Origin: Saccoglossus kowalevskii
Lineage: Eukaryota; Hemichordata; Enteropneusta; Harrimaniidae
Assembly (NCBI RefSeq): GCF_000003605.2
Contig: NW_003117559.1
Span: 1 to 60,149, forward strand
Length of the DNA stretch: 60,149 bases
Direction: 5' to 3'
Positions 13,501 to 25,930 of this stretch are shown piece by piece; within the stretch, counting starts at the first letter, position 1, and each line of letters begins with the position of its first letter. The notes beneath the pieces are model-generated. The model did not search any database. It was not told the origin of the DNA and worked only from the letters and a program-made list of their open reading frames with translations. A program made the position numbers and the translations under genes.

Positions 13501-14810
13501 AACCAATGTCCCTGGTATGGCAATCTAAGATTGAATGGCAATTACACATTATATATACTCTAACCAATGTCCTTGGTACGGCAATCTAAGATTGAATGGC
13601 AATTGCACATTACATACACCATAACCAATGTCCCTGGTATGACAATCTAAGATTGAATGGCAATTGCACATTACATACAGCCTAACCAATGTTTCTGGTA
13701 CGGCAATCTAAGATTGAATGGCAATTGCACATTACATACACCCTAGCCGATGTCCCTGGTACGGCAATCTAAGAGTGAATGGCAATTACACATTATATAC
13801 TCTCTAACCAATGTCCTTGGTACGGCAATCTAAGATTGAATGGCAATTTCACATTACATACACCTTAACCAATGTCCCTGGAATGGTAATCTAAGATTGA
13901 ATGGCAATTTCACATTACATACACCTTAACCAATGTCCCTGGTACGGCAATCTAAGATTGAATGGCAATTGCACATTACATACAACCTAGCCGATGTCCC
14001 TGGTACGGCAATCTAAGAGTGAATGGCAATTACACATTACATACACCTTAACCAATGTCCCTGGTACAGCAATCTAAGATTGAATGGCAATTGCACATTA
14101 TATACACTCTAACCAATGTCCTTGGTACGGCAATCTAAGATTGAATGGCAATTACACATTATATACACTCTAACCAATGTCCTTGGTACGGCAATCTAAG
14201 ATTGTATGGCAATTTCACATTACATACACCATAACCAATGTCCCTGGTATGGCAATCTAAGATTGAATGGCAATTGCACATTACATACAGCCTAACCAAT
14301 GTCCCTGGAATGGTAATCTAAGATTGAATGGCAATTTCACATTACATACAACTTAACCAATGTCCCTGGTACGGCAATCTAAGATTGAATGGCAATTGCA
14401 CATTACATACAACCTAGCCGATGTCCCTGGTACGGCAATCTAAGAGTGAATGGCAATTTCACATTACATACACCTTAACCAATGTCCCTGGTACAGCAAT
14501 CTAAGATTGAATGGCAATTGCACATTATATACACTCTAACCAATGTCCTTGGTACGGCAATCTAAGATTGAATGGCAATTACACATTATATACACTCTAA
14601 CCAATGTCCTTGGTACGGCAATCTAAGATTGTATGGCAATTTCACATTACATACACCATAACCAATGTCCCTGGTATGGCAATCTAAGATTGAATGGCAA
14701 TTGCACATTACATACAGCCTAACCAATGTTTCTGGTACGGCAATCTAAGATTGAATGGTAATTGCACATTACACACACCCTAGCCGATGTCCCTGGTACG
14801 GTAATCTAAG
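13500..14810 (+). repeat. TACGGCAATC subfamily block with 427-bp tandem duplication
   Basis: Diverged units carry TACGGCAATC, ATTACACATTATA, ATTTCACATT, CCGATG and TTTCTGG. A seven-monomer segment from about 13,880 is repeated in tandem from about 14,307. CTGGAATGG (13,881/14,308) and TACAGCAATC (14,068/14,495) are both exactly 427 apart. Related blocks at 34.45-35.56 and 37.63-38.74 kb are about 183 bases shorter over the corresponding interval. Confidence 0.9.
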
Positions 14811-15560
14811 ATTGAATGGCAATTGTACACTACACACACCCTAACCAATGTCCCTGGTATGGTAATCTAAGAGTGAATGGCAATTGTACATTACATACAC
14901 CCTAACCAATGTCCCTGGTATGGTAATCTAAGATTGAATGGCAATTGCACATTACATACACCCTAACCAATGTCCCTGGTATGGTAATCTAAGATTGAAT
15001 GGCAATTGCACTTTACATACACCCTTGCCGATGTCCCTGGTATGGTAATCTAAGAGTGAATGGCAATTGTACATTACATACACCCTAGCCGATGTCCCTG
15101 GTATGGTAATCTAAGAGTGAATGGCAATTGCACATTACATACAACCTAACTAACGTCTCTGGTATGGTAATCTAAGACTGAATTGCAATTGTACATTACA
15201 TACACCCTAACCAATGTCTCTGGTATGGTAATCTAAGATTAAATGGCAATTGCACATTACATACACCCTAACCAATGTCCCTGGTATGGTAATCTAAGAG
15301 TGAATGGCAATTACATATTACATACAACATAACCAATGTCCCTGGTATGGTAATCTAAGAGTGAATGGCAATTGTACATTACATACACCCTAACCAATGT
15401 CCCTGGCATAGTGATCTAAGATTGAATGGCAATTGTACATTACATACACCCTAACCAACGTCTCTGGTATAGTAATCTAAGACTGAATAGCAATTGTACA
15501 TTACATACACACTAACCAATGTCCTTCGTATATGGTAATCTAAAATTGAATGGCAATTGC
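14810..15560 (+). repeat. TGTACACT-to-GACTGAATAG cassette, copy 1
   Basis: Begins with TGTACACTACACACACC (14,824), then CACTTTAC with CCCTTGCCGATG, CTAACTAACG, ACATATTACATACAACATAA, GGCATAGTGATC and AACGTCTCTGGTATAG followed by GACTGAATAG (15,481). The cassette recurs near 24.5, 35.6, 38.76, 45.93 and 48.26 kb, making six starts. The 24.5-kb copy is at constant offset 9,678. Confidence 0.9.
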
Positions 15561-17050
15561 ACATTACATACAGCCTAACCAATGTCCCTGGTATGGCAAT
15601 CTAAGATTGAATGGCAATTGCACATTACATGCAACCTAACCAATGTCCCTGGTATGGTAATCTAAGATTGAATGGCAATTGCACATTACATACACGCTAA
15701 CCAATGTCTCTGGTATGGTAATCTAAGATTGAATGGCAATTGCACATTACATACACGCTAACCAATGTCCCTGGTATGGTAATCTAAGATTGAATGGCAA
15801 TTGCACATTACATACACCCTAACCAATGTCCCTGGTATGGTAATCTAAGATTGAATGGCAATTGTACATTACATACACCCTAACCAATGTCTCTGGTATG
15901 GTAATCTAAGATTGAATGGCAATTGCACATTACATGCACCCTAACCAATGTCCCTGGTATGGTAATCTAAGAGTGAATGGCAATTGCACATTACATACAC
16001 CCTAACCAATGTCCCTGGTATGGTAATCTAAGATTGAATGGCAATTGTACATTACATACACCCTAACCAATGTCCCTGGTATGGTAATCTAAGAGTGAAT
16101 GGCAATTGTACATTACAAACACCCTAACCAATGTCCCTGGTATGGTAATCTAAGCGTGAATGGCAATTGTACATTACATACACCCTAACCAATGTCCCTG
16201 GTATGGTAATCTAAGAGTGAATGGCAATTGTACATTACATGCAACCTAACCAATGTCTCTGGTATGGTAATCTAAGATTGAATGGCAATTGCACATTACA
16301 TGCAACCTAACCAATGTCTCTGGTATGGTAATCTAAGATTGAATGGCAATTGCACATTACATGCAACCTAACCAATGTCCCTGGTATGGTAATCTAAGAT
16401 TGAATGGCAATTGTACATTACATGCAACCTAACCAATGTCTCTGGTATGGTAATCTAAGATTGAATGGCAATTGCACATTACATGCAACCTAACCAATGT
16501 CTCTGGTATGGTAATCTAAGATTGAATGGCAATTGTACATTACATGCACCCTAACCAATGTCCCTAGTATGGTAATCTAAGATTGAATGGTAATTGCACA
16601 TTACATGCAACCTACCATGTCTATGGTATGGTAATCTAAGATTGATGGCAATGCACATTACATGCAACCTACCCAATGTCTCTTGTATGGTATGTAAGAG
16701 TGAATGGGCAAATTGCACATTACATGCAACTAACCATTGTCTTTGGTATGGTAATCTAAAGATTGAATGGCAATTGTACATTACATGCACCCTAACCAAT
16801 GTCCCTTAGTATGGTAATCTAAAGAATTGAATGGTAATTGCACATTACATGCAACCTAACCAATGTCTTTGGTATGGTTTATTTAAGATTGAATGGCAAT
16901 TGCACATTACATGCAACCTAACCAATGTCTCTGGTATGGTAATCTAAGAGTGAATGGCAATTTGCACATTACATGCACCCTAACCAATGTCCCTGGTATG
17001 GTAATCTAAGATTGAATGATAATTGCACATTACATGCAACCTAGCCAATG
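15560..17050 (+). repeat. Near-consensus 61-mers, CATGCAACC run and damaged patch
   Basis: Starts with CACGCTAACC units (near 15,700 and 15,760), passes through TGTACATT units, then CATGCAACC plus GTCTCT units from 16,230 that resemble 3.5-4.3 kb. The 16.6-16.97-kb part is disrupted by indels and is listed separately. Confidence 0.8.
16600..16970 (+). other. Indel cluster (probable sequence error)
   Basis: At least ten 1-2-base gains or losses fall in about 370 bases, for example CCTACCATG, GATTGATGG, GAATGGGCAAATTG, CTAAAGATTG, TCCCTTAGT and GGTTTATTTAAG. The flanking array averages far fewer. Short open frames at 16,551-16,799 (-) and 16,594-16,809 (+) exist only because of these frame shifts and are not genes. 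Confidence 0.75.
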
Positions 17051-19330
17051 TCTCTGGTATGGTATTTTAAGAGTGAATGGCAATTGCACATTACATAAAC
17101 CCTAACCAATGTCCCTGGTATGGTAATCTAAGAGTGAATGGCAATTGCACATTACATACACCCTAACCAATGTCCCTGGTATGGTAATCTAAGAGTGAAT
17201 GGCAATTGCACATTACATGCACCCTAACCAATGTCCCTGGTATGGTAATCTAAGATTGAATGGCAATTGCACATTGCATGCAACCTAACCAATGTCTCTG
17301 GTATGGTAATCTAAGAGTGAATGGCAATTGCACATTACATACACCCTAACCAATGTCCCTGGTATGGTAATCTAAGAGTGAATGGCAATTGCACATTACA
17401 TACACCCTAACCAATGTCCCTGGCATAGTAATCTAAGATTGAATGGCAATTGCACATTACATACACCCTAGCTGATGTCCCTGGCATAGTAATCTAAGAG
17501 TGAATGGCAATTGCACATTACATACACCCAAACCAATGTCCCTGGTATGATAATCTAAGAGTGAATGGCAATTGCACATTACATACACCCTAACCAATGT
17601 CCTTCGTAAATGGTAATCTAAGATTGAATGGCAATTGCATATTACATACACCTTAACCAATGTCCCTGGTATGGTAATCTAAGATTGAATGGCAATTGCA
17701 CATTACATACACCCTAACCAATGTCTCTGGTATGGTAATCTATGATTGAATGGCAATTGCACATTACATACACCCTAACCAATGTCCCTGGTATGGTAAT
17801 CTAAGAGTGAATGGCAATTGCACATTACATACACCCTTGCTGATGTCCCTGGTATATTAATCTAAGAGTGAATGGCAATTGTACATTACATACACCCTAA
17901 CCAATGTCCCTGGTATGGTAATCTAAGAGTGAATGGCAATTGTACATTACATACACCCTAACCAATGTCCCTGGTATGGTAATCTAAGAGTGAATGGCAA
18001 TTGCACATTACATACACCCTAACCAATGTCCCTGGTATGGTAATCTAAGAGCGAATGGCAATTGCACATTACATACACCCTAACCAATGTCCCTGGTATG
18101 GTAATCTAAGATTGAATGGCAATTGCACATTACATACACCCTAACCAATGTCCCTGGTATGGTAATCTAAGATTGAATGGCAATTGCACATTACATACAC
18201 CCTAACCAATGTCCCTGGTGTTGTAATCTAAGATTGAATGGCAATTGCACATTACATACACCCTAACCAATGTCCTTCGTATATGGTAATCTATGAGTGA
18301 ATGGCAATTGCACATTGCATACACCCTAACCAATGTCCCTGGTATGGTAATCTAAGATTGAATGGCAATTGCACATTACATACACCCTAACCAATGTCTC
18401 TGGTATGGTAATCTAAGATTGAATGGCAATTGCACATTGCATACACCCTAACCAATGTCCCTGGTATGGTAATCTAAGAGCGAATGGCAATTGCACATTA
18501 CATACACCCTAACCAATGTCCCTGGTATGGTAATCTAAGATTGAATGGCAATTGCACATTACATACACCCTAACCAATGTCCCTGGTATGGTAATCTAAG
18601 ATTGAATGGCAATTGCACATTACATACACCCTAACCAATGTCCCTGGTGTTGAAATCTAAGATTGAATGGCAATTGCACATTACATACACCCTAACTAAC
18701 GTCTCTGGTATATGGTAATCTATGAGTGAATTGCAATTGCACATTACATACACCCTAACCAATGTCCCTGGTATGGTAATCTAAGATTAAATGGCAATTG
18801 CACATTACATACACCCTAACCAATGTCCCTGGTATGGTAATCTAAGAGTGAATGGCAATTACATATTACATACAACATAACCAATGTCCCTGGTATGGTA
18901 ATCTAAGAGTGAATGGCAATTGTACATTACATACACCCTAACCAATGTCCCTGGCATAGTGATCTAAGATTGAATGGCAATTGTACATTACATACACCCT
19001 AACCAACGTCTCTGGTATAGTAATCTAAGACTGAATAGCAATTGTACATTACATACACACTAACCAATGTCCTTCGTATATGGTAATCTAAGAGTGAATG
19101 GCAATTGTACATTACATACACCCTAACCAATATCCCTGGCATAGTAATCTAAGATTGAATGGCAATTGTACATTACATACACCCTAACCAACGTCTCTGG
19201 TATAGTAATCTAAGACTGAATAGCAATTGTACATTACATACACCCTAACCAATGTCCCTGGTATGGTAATCTAAGAGTGAATGGCAATTGTACATTACAT
19301 ACACCCTAACCAATATCCCTGGCATAGTAA
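17050..19330 (+). repeat. Mixed 61/63-mers with GTGTTG and GACTGAATAG cassettes
   Basis: Includes CCTAGCTGATG with GGCATAG (17,468 on), a TTCGTAAATGG 63-mer (about 17,600), GTGTTG units (18,219 and 18,648), and two GGCATAG to GACTGAATAG cassettes with GACTG at 19,029 and 19,214 (185 apart). An AATATCCCTGGCATAG unit appears at about 19,129 and again at 19,313. Confidence 0.8.
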
Positions 19331-20080
19331 TCTAAGAGTGAATGGCAATTGCACATTACATACACCCTAACCAATGTCCCTGGTATGGTAATCTAAGATT
19401 GAATGGCAATTGCACATTACATGCAACCTAACCAATGTCTCTGGTATGGCAATCTAAGAGTGAATGGCAATTGCACATTACATGCACCCTAACCAATGTC
19501 CCTGGTATGGTAATCTAAGATTGAATGGCAATTGCACATTGCATGCAACCTAACCAATGTCTCTGGTATGGTAATCTAAGAGTGAATGGCAATTGCACAT
19601 TACATGCGCCCTAACCAATGTCCCTGGTATGGTAATCTAAGAGTGAATGGCAATTGCACATTACATACACCCTAACCAATGTCCCTGGTATGGTAATCTA
19701 AGATTGAATGGCAATTGCACATTACATGCAACCTAACCAATGTCTCTGGTATGGTAATCTAAGATTGAATGGCAATTGCACATTACATACACCCTAACCA
19801 ATGTCCCTGGTATGGTAATCTAAGATTGAATGGCAATTGCACATTACATGCAACCTAACCAATGTCTCTGGTATGGCAATCTAAGAGTGAATGGCAATTG
19901 TACATTACATACACCCTAACCAACGTCTCTGGTATGGTAATCTAAGATTGAATGGCAATTGCACATTACATACACCCTAACCAATGTCATTCGTATATGG
20001 TAATCTAAGATTGAATGGCAATTGTACATTACATACACCCTAACCAATGTCTCTGGTATGGTAATCTAAGATTGAATGGC
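19330..20080 (+). repeat. GCATGCGCCC cassette
   Basis: GCATGCAACC followed by CATGCGCCC (19,616) matches 9,033 (offset 10,583), 39,937 (offset 20,321) and 49,434. The cassette then runs through CATGCAACC units and a CATTCGTATATGG 63-mer near 19,990, as at 9.4 kb. Confidence 0.83.
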
Positions 20081-20880
20081 AATTGCACATTATATACAGC
20101 CTAACCAATGTCTCTGGTATGGTAATCTAAGAGTGAATGGCAATTGCACATTACATACACCCTAACCAATGTCCCTGGTATGGTAATCTAATATTGAATG
20201 GCAATTGTACATTACATACACCCTAACCAATGTCCTTCGTATATGGTAATCTATGAGTGAATGGCAATTGCACATTACATACACCCTAACCAATGTCCCT
20301 GGTATGGTAATCTAAGATTGAATGGCAATTGCACATTACATACACCCTAACCAATGTCCCTGGTATGGTAATCTAAAATTGAATGGCAATTGCACATTAC
20401 ATACACCCTAACCAATGTCCCTGGTATGGTAATCTAAGATTGAATGGCAATTGCACATTACATACACCCTAACCAATGTCCCTGGTGTTGTAATCTAAGA
20501 TTGAATGGCAATTGCACATTACATACACCCAAACCAATGTCCTTCGTATATGGTAATCTATGAGTGAATGGCAATTGCACATTACATACACCCTAACTAA
20601 TGTCCCTGGTATGGTAATCTAAGATTGAATGGCAATTGCACATTACATACACCCTAACCAACGTCCTTCGTATATGGTAATCTATGAGTGAATGGCAATT
20701 GCACATTACATACACCCTAACCAATGTTCTTCGTATATGGTAATCTATGAGTGAATGGCAATTGCACATTACATACACCCTAACTAATGTCCCTGGTATG
20801 GTAATCTAAGATTGAATGGCAATTGCACATTACATACACCCTAACCAACGTCCCTGGTATGGTAATCTAAGATTGAATGC
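20080..20880 (+). repeat. 63-mer-rich block, copy of 32.16-32.87 kb
   Basis: CATTATATACAGCC (20,086 on), GTGTTG, AACGTCCTTCG and CCAATGTTCTTCG (20,721) recur at offset 12,082. Four 63-bp units lie within 600 bases. Two of them are nearly adjacent, which keeps a minus-strand frame open over 20,593-20,778 by chance. Confidence 0.87.
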
Positions 20881-21630
20881 CAATTGCACATTACATGCAA
20901 CCAAACCAATGTCTCTGGTATGGCAATCTAAGAGTGAATGGCAATTGTACATTACATACACCCTAACCAATGTCCTTCGTATATGGTAATCTATGAGTGA
21001 ATGGCAATTGCACATTACATACACCCTAACCAATGTCCCTGGTATGGTAATCTAAGATTGAATGGCAATTGCACATTACATGCAACCTAACCAATGTCTC
21101 TGGTATGGCAATCTAAGAGTGAATGGCAATTGTACATTACATACACCCTAACCAACGTCTCTGGTATGGTAATCTAAGATTGAATGGCAATTGCACATTA
21201 CATACACCATAACCAATGTCTCTGGTATGGTAATCTAAGATTGAATGGCAATTGCACTTTACATACACCCTAACCAACGTCTCTGGTATGGTAATCTAAG
21301 ATTGAACGGCAATTGCACATTACATACACCATAACCAATGTCTCTGGTATGGTAATCTAATTTTGAACGGCATTTGCACATTACATACACCATAACCAAT
21401 GTCCCTGGTATGGTAATATAAGATTGAATGGCAATTGCACATTACATACACCCTAACCAATGTCCCTGGTATGATAATCTAAGAGTGAATGGCAATTGCA
21501 CATTACATACACCCTAACCAATGTCCTTCGTAAATGGAAATCTAAGATTGAATGGCAATTGCACATTACATACACCCTAACCAATGTCCCTGCTATGGTA
21601 ATCTAAGATTGAATGGCAATTGCACTTTAC
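20740..21630 (+). repeat. Block duplicated from 5.33-6.22 kb
   Basis: GAATGCCAATTG (20,879), the CTAATTTTG/GGCATTTGC unit, TTCGTAAATGGAAATC and GCTATGG (21,593) match the first copy at constant offset 15,408. From 21,582 the same sequence also matches the left edge of the window. Confidence 0.9.
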
Positions 21631-22450
21631 ATACACCCTAACCAACGTCTCTGGTATGGTAATCTAAGATTGAACGGCAATTGCACATTACATACACCAT
21701 AACCAATGTCTCTGGTATGGTAATCTAATTTTGAACGGCATTTGCACATTACATACACCATAACCAATGTCCCTGGTATGGTAATCTAAGAGTGAATGGC
21801 AATTGCACATTACATGCACCCTAACCAATGTCCCTGGTATGGTAATCTAAGATTGAATGGCAATTGCACATTGCATGCAACCTAACCAATGTCTCTGGTA
21901 TGGTAATCTAAGAGTGAATGGCAATTGCACATTACATGCACCCTAACCAATGTCCCTGGTATGGTAATCTAAGAGTGAATGGCAATTGCACATTACATAC
22001 ACCATAACCAATGTCTCTGGTATGGTAATCTAATATTGAACGGCAATTGCACATTACATACACCCTACCCAATGTCCCTGGTATGGTAATCTAAGATTGA
22101 ATGGCAATTGCACATTACATACACCATAACCAATGTCTCTGGTATGGTAATCTAATTTTGAACGGCAATTGCACATTACATACACCATAACCAATGTCCC
22201 TGGTATGGTAATCTAAGATTGAATGGCAATTGCACATTACATACACCCTAACCAATGTCCCTGGTATGATAATCTAAGAGTGAATGGCAATTGCACATTA
22301 CATACACCCTAACCAATGTCCTTCGTAAATGGTAATCTGAGATTGAATGGCAATTGCACATTACATACACCCTAACCAATGTCTCTGGTATGGTAATCTA
22401 AGATTGAATGGCAAATGTACATTACATACACCCTAACCAATGTCCCTGGT
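21630..22450 (+). repeat. AACGGC / CTAATTTTG block
   Basis: The first 500 bases copy 50-565. The remainder alternates AACGGC units with GGTATGATAATC and TTCGTAAATGG (about 22,321), an order that is seen again at 23.1-23.3, 27.0-27.2, 47.4-47.6 and 53.8-54.0 kb. Confidence 0.82.
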
Positions 22451-22880
22451 ATGGTAATCTAAGATTGAATGGCAATTACACATTATATACACTCTAACCA
22501 ATGTCCTTGGTACGGCAATCTAAGATTGAATGGCAATTTCACATTACATACACCTTAACCAATGTCCCTGGTACGGCAATCTAAGATTGAATGGCAATTA
22601 CACATTATATATACTCTAACCAATGTCCTTGGTACGGCAATCTAAGATTGAATGGCAATTGCACATTACATACACCATAACCAATGTTTCTGGTACGGCA
22701 ATCTAAGATTGAATGGCAATTGCACATTACATACACCCTAGCCGATGTCCCTGGTACGGCAATCTAAGAGTGAATGGCAATTACACATTATATACACTCT
22801 AACCAATGTCCTTGGTACGGCAATCTAAGATTGAATGGCAATTTCACATTACATACACCCTAGCTGATGTCCCTGGCATA
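22450..22880 (+). repeat. TACGGCAATC subfamily block
   Basis: Seven diverged units with CCTTGGTACGGC, ATTACACATTATA, ATTTCACATT, TTTCTGG and CCGATG parallel 4,900-5,310 (offset 17,549) but lack the CATTCACC mutation shared by the 5.1 and 46.9-kb copies. The block exits through CCTAGCTGATG and GGCATAGAAATC. Confidence 0.85.
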
Positions 22881-24490
22881 GAAATCTAAGAGTGAATGGC
22901 AATTGCACATTACATACACCCTAACCAATGTCCTTCGTATATGGTAATCTTAGAGTGAATGGCAATTGCACATTACATACACCCTAACCAATGTCCCTGG
23001 CATGGTAATCTAAGAGTGAATGGCAATTGCACATTACATACATCTTAACCAATGTCCCTGGTATGGTAATCTAAGATTGAATGGCAATTGCACATTACAT
23101 ACACCCTAACCAATGTCTCTGGTATGGTAATCTAATTTTGAACGGCAATTGCACATTACATACACCATAACCAATGTCCCTGGTATGGTAATCTAAGATT
23201 GAATGGCAATTGCACATTACATACACCCTAACCAATGTCCCTGGTATGATAATCTAAGAGTGAATGGCAATTGCACATTACATACACCCTAACCAATGTC
23301 CTTCGTAAATGGTAATCTGAGATTGAATGGCAATTGCACATTACATACACCCTAACCAATGTCCCTGGTATGGTAATCTAAGAGTGAATGGCAATTGCAC
23401 ATTACATACATCTTAACCAATGTCCCTGGTATGGTAATCTAAGATTGAATGGCAATTGCACATTACATACACCCTAACCAATGTCCCTGGTGTTGTAATC
23501 TAAGATTGAATGGCAATTGCACATTACATACACCCTAGCTGATGTCCCTGGCATAGAAATCTAAGAGTGAATGGCAATTGCACATTACATACACCCTAAC
23601 CAATGTCCTTCGTATATGGTAATCTTAGAGTGAATGGCAATTGCACATTACATACACCCTAACCAATGTCCCTGGCATGGTAATCTAAGAGTGAATGGCA
23701 ATTGCACATTACATAAACCCTAACCAATGTCCCTGGTATGGTAATCTAAGAGTGAATGGCAATTGCACATTACATACATCTTAACCAATGTCCCTGGTAT
23801 GGTAATCTAAGATTGAATGGCAATTGCACATTACATACACCATAACCAATTTCCCTGGTATGGTAATCTAAGATTGAATGGCAATTGCACATTACATGCA
23901 ACCTAACCAATGTCTCTGGTATGGTAATCTAAGATTGAATGGCAATTGCACATTACATACACCCTAACCAATGTCCCTGGTATGGTAATCTAAGGGTGAA
24001 TGGCAATTGCACATTACATACACCCTAACCAATGTCATTCGTATATGGTAATCTAAGATTGAATGGCAATTGTACATTACATACACCCTAACCAATGTCT
24101 CTGGTATGGTAATCTAAGATTGAATGGCAATTGCACATTACATACACCCTAACCAATGTCCCTGGTATGGTAATCTAAGAGTGAATGGCAATTGCACATT
24201 ACATACACTCTAACCAATGTCATTCGTATATGGTAATCTAAGATTGAATGGCAATTGTACATTACATACACCCTAACCAATGTCTCTGGTATGGTAATCT
24301 AAGATTGAATGGCAATTGCACATTATATACAGCCTAACCAATGTCTCTGGTATGGTAATCTAAGAGTGAATGGCAATTGCACATTACATACACCCTAACC
24401 AATGTCCCTGGTATGGTAATCTAAGAGTGAATGGCAATTGTACATTACATACACCCTAACCAATGTCCTTCGTATATGGTAATCTATGAG
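22880..24490 (+). repeat. CTTAGAG cassette region, first copies
   Basis: TTCGTATATGG followed by ATCTTAGAG (TT at 22,950 and 23,625), then GGCATGG, CATCTTAACC and CTAATTTTG units. A GTGTTG unit lies at 23,489 and several GTCATTCG 63-mers lie between 24.0 and 24.25 kb. The two CTTAGAG copies are 675 apart (eleven monomers plus 4 bases). Confidence 0.83.
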
Positions 24491-25540
24491 TGAATGGCAA
24501 TTGTACACTACACACACCCTAACCAATGTCCCTGGTATGGTAATCTAAGAGTGAATGGCAATTGTACATTACATACACCCTAACCAATGTCCCTGGTATG
24601 GTAATCTAAGATTGAATGGCAATTGCACATTACATACACCCTAACCAATGTCCCTGGTATGGTAATCTAAGATTGAATGGCAATTGCACTTTACATACAC
24701 CCTTGCCGATGTCCCTGGTATGGTAATCTAAGAGTGAATGGCAATTGTACATTACATACACCCTAGCCGATGTCCCTGGTATGGTAATCTAAGAGTGAAT
24801 GGCAATTGCACATTACATACAACCTAACTAACGTCTCTGGTATGGTAATCTAAGACTGAATTGCAATTGTACATTACATACACCCTAACCAATGTCTCTG
24901 GTATGGTAATCTAAGATTAAATGGCAATTGCACATTACATGCACCCTAACCAATGTCCCTGGTATGGTAATCTAAGAGTGAATGGCAATTACATATTACA
25001 TACAACATAACCAATGTCCCTGGTATGGTAATCTAAGAGTGAATGGCAATTGTACATTACATACACCCTAACCAATGTCCCTGGCATAGTAATCTAAGAT
25101 TGAATGGCAATTGTACATTACATACACCCTAACCAACGTCTCTGGTATAGTAATCTAAGACTGAATAGCAATTGTACATTACATACACCCTAACCAATGT
25201 CTCTGGTATGGTAATCTAAGATTGAATGGCAATTGCACATTACATACACCCTAACCAATGTCCCTGGTATGGTAATGTAAGAGTGAATGGCAATTGTACA
25301 TTACATACACCCTAACCAATGTCCCTGGCATAGTAATCTAAGATTGAATGGCAATTGTACATTACATACACCCTAACCAACGTCTCTGGTATAGTAATCT
25401 AAGACTGAATAGCAATTGTACATTACATACACCCTAACCAATGTCTCTGGTATGGTAATCTAAGATTGAATGGCAATTGCACATTACATACACCTTAACC
25501 AATGTCCCTGGTATGGTAATCTAAGACTGAATGGCAATTG
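24490..25540 (+). repeat. TGTACACT-to-GACTGAATAG cassette, copy 2
   Basis: Matches 14,810-15,530 at offset 9,678 (TGTACACT 24,502; GACTG 25,159). A second GACTGAATAG unit follows near 25,405. Relative to copy 1 the GTGATC mutation is absent here (GTAATC), so copy 1 shares that change with the 18.96, 39.35 and 48.85-kb copies only. Confidence 0.87.
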
Positions 25541-25930
25541 CACATTACATACACCCTAGCCGATGTCCCTGGTACGGCAATCTAAGAGTGAATGGCAATT
25601 ACACATTATATACACTCTAACCAATGTCCTTGGTACGGCAATCTAAGATTGAATGGCAATTTCACATTACATACACCTTAACCAATGTCCCTGGTATGGT
25701 AATCTAAGATTGAATGGCAATTTCACATTACATACACCTTAACCAATGTCCCTGGTACGGCAATCTAAGATTGAATGGCAATTGCACATTACATACAACC
25801 TAGCCGATGTCCCTGGTACGGCAATCTAAGAGTGAATGGCAATTACACATTATATACACTCTAACCAATGTCCTTGGTACGGCAATCTAAGATTGAATGG
25901 CAATTTCACATTACAAACACCCTAACCAAT
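25540..25930 (+). repeat. TACGGCAATC subfamily block
   Basis: Six diverged units in the order CCGATG/TACGGC, ATTACACATTATA, ATTTCACATT, TATGG, ATTTCACATT, AACCTAGCCGATG. This is the same order as 34.68-35.05 kb and 37.86-38.22 kb. Confidence 0.85.
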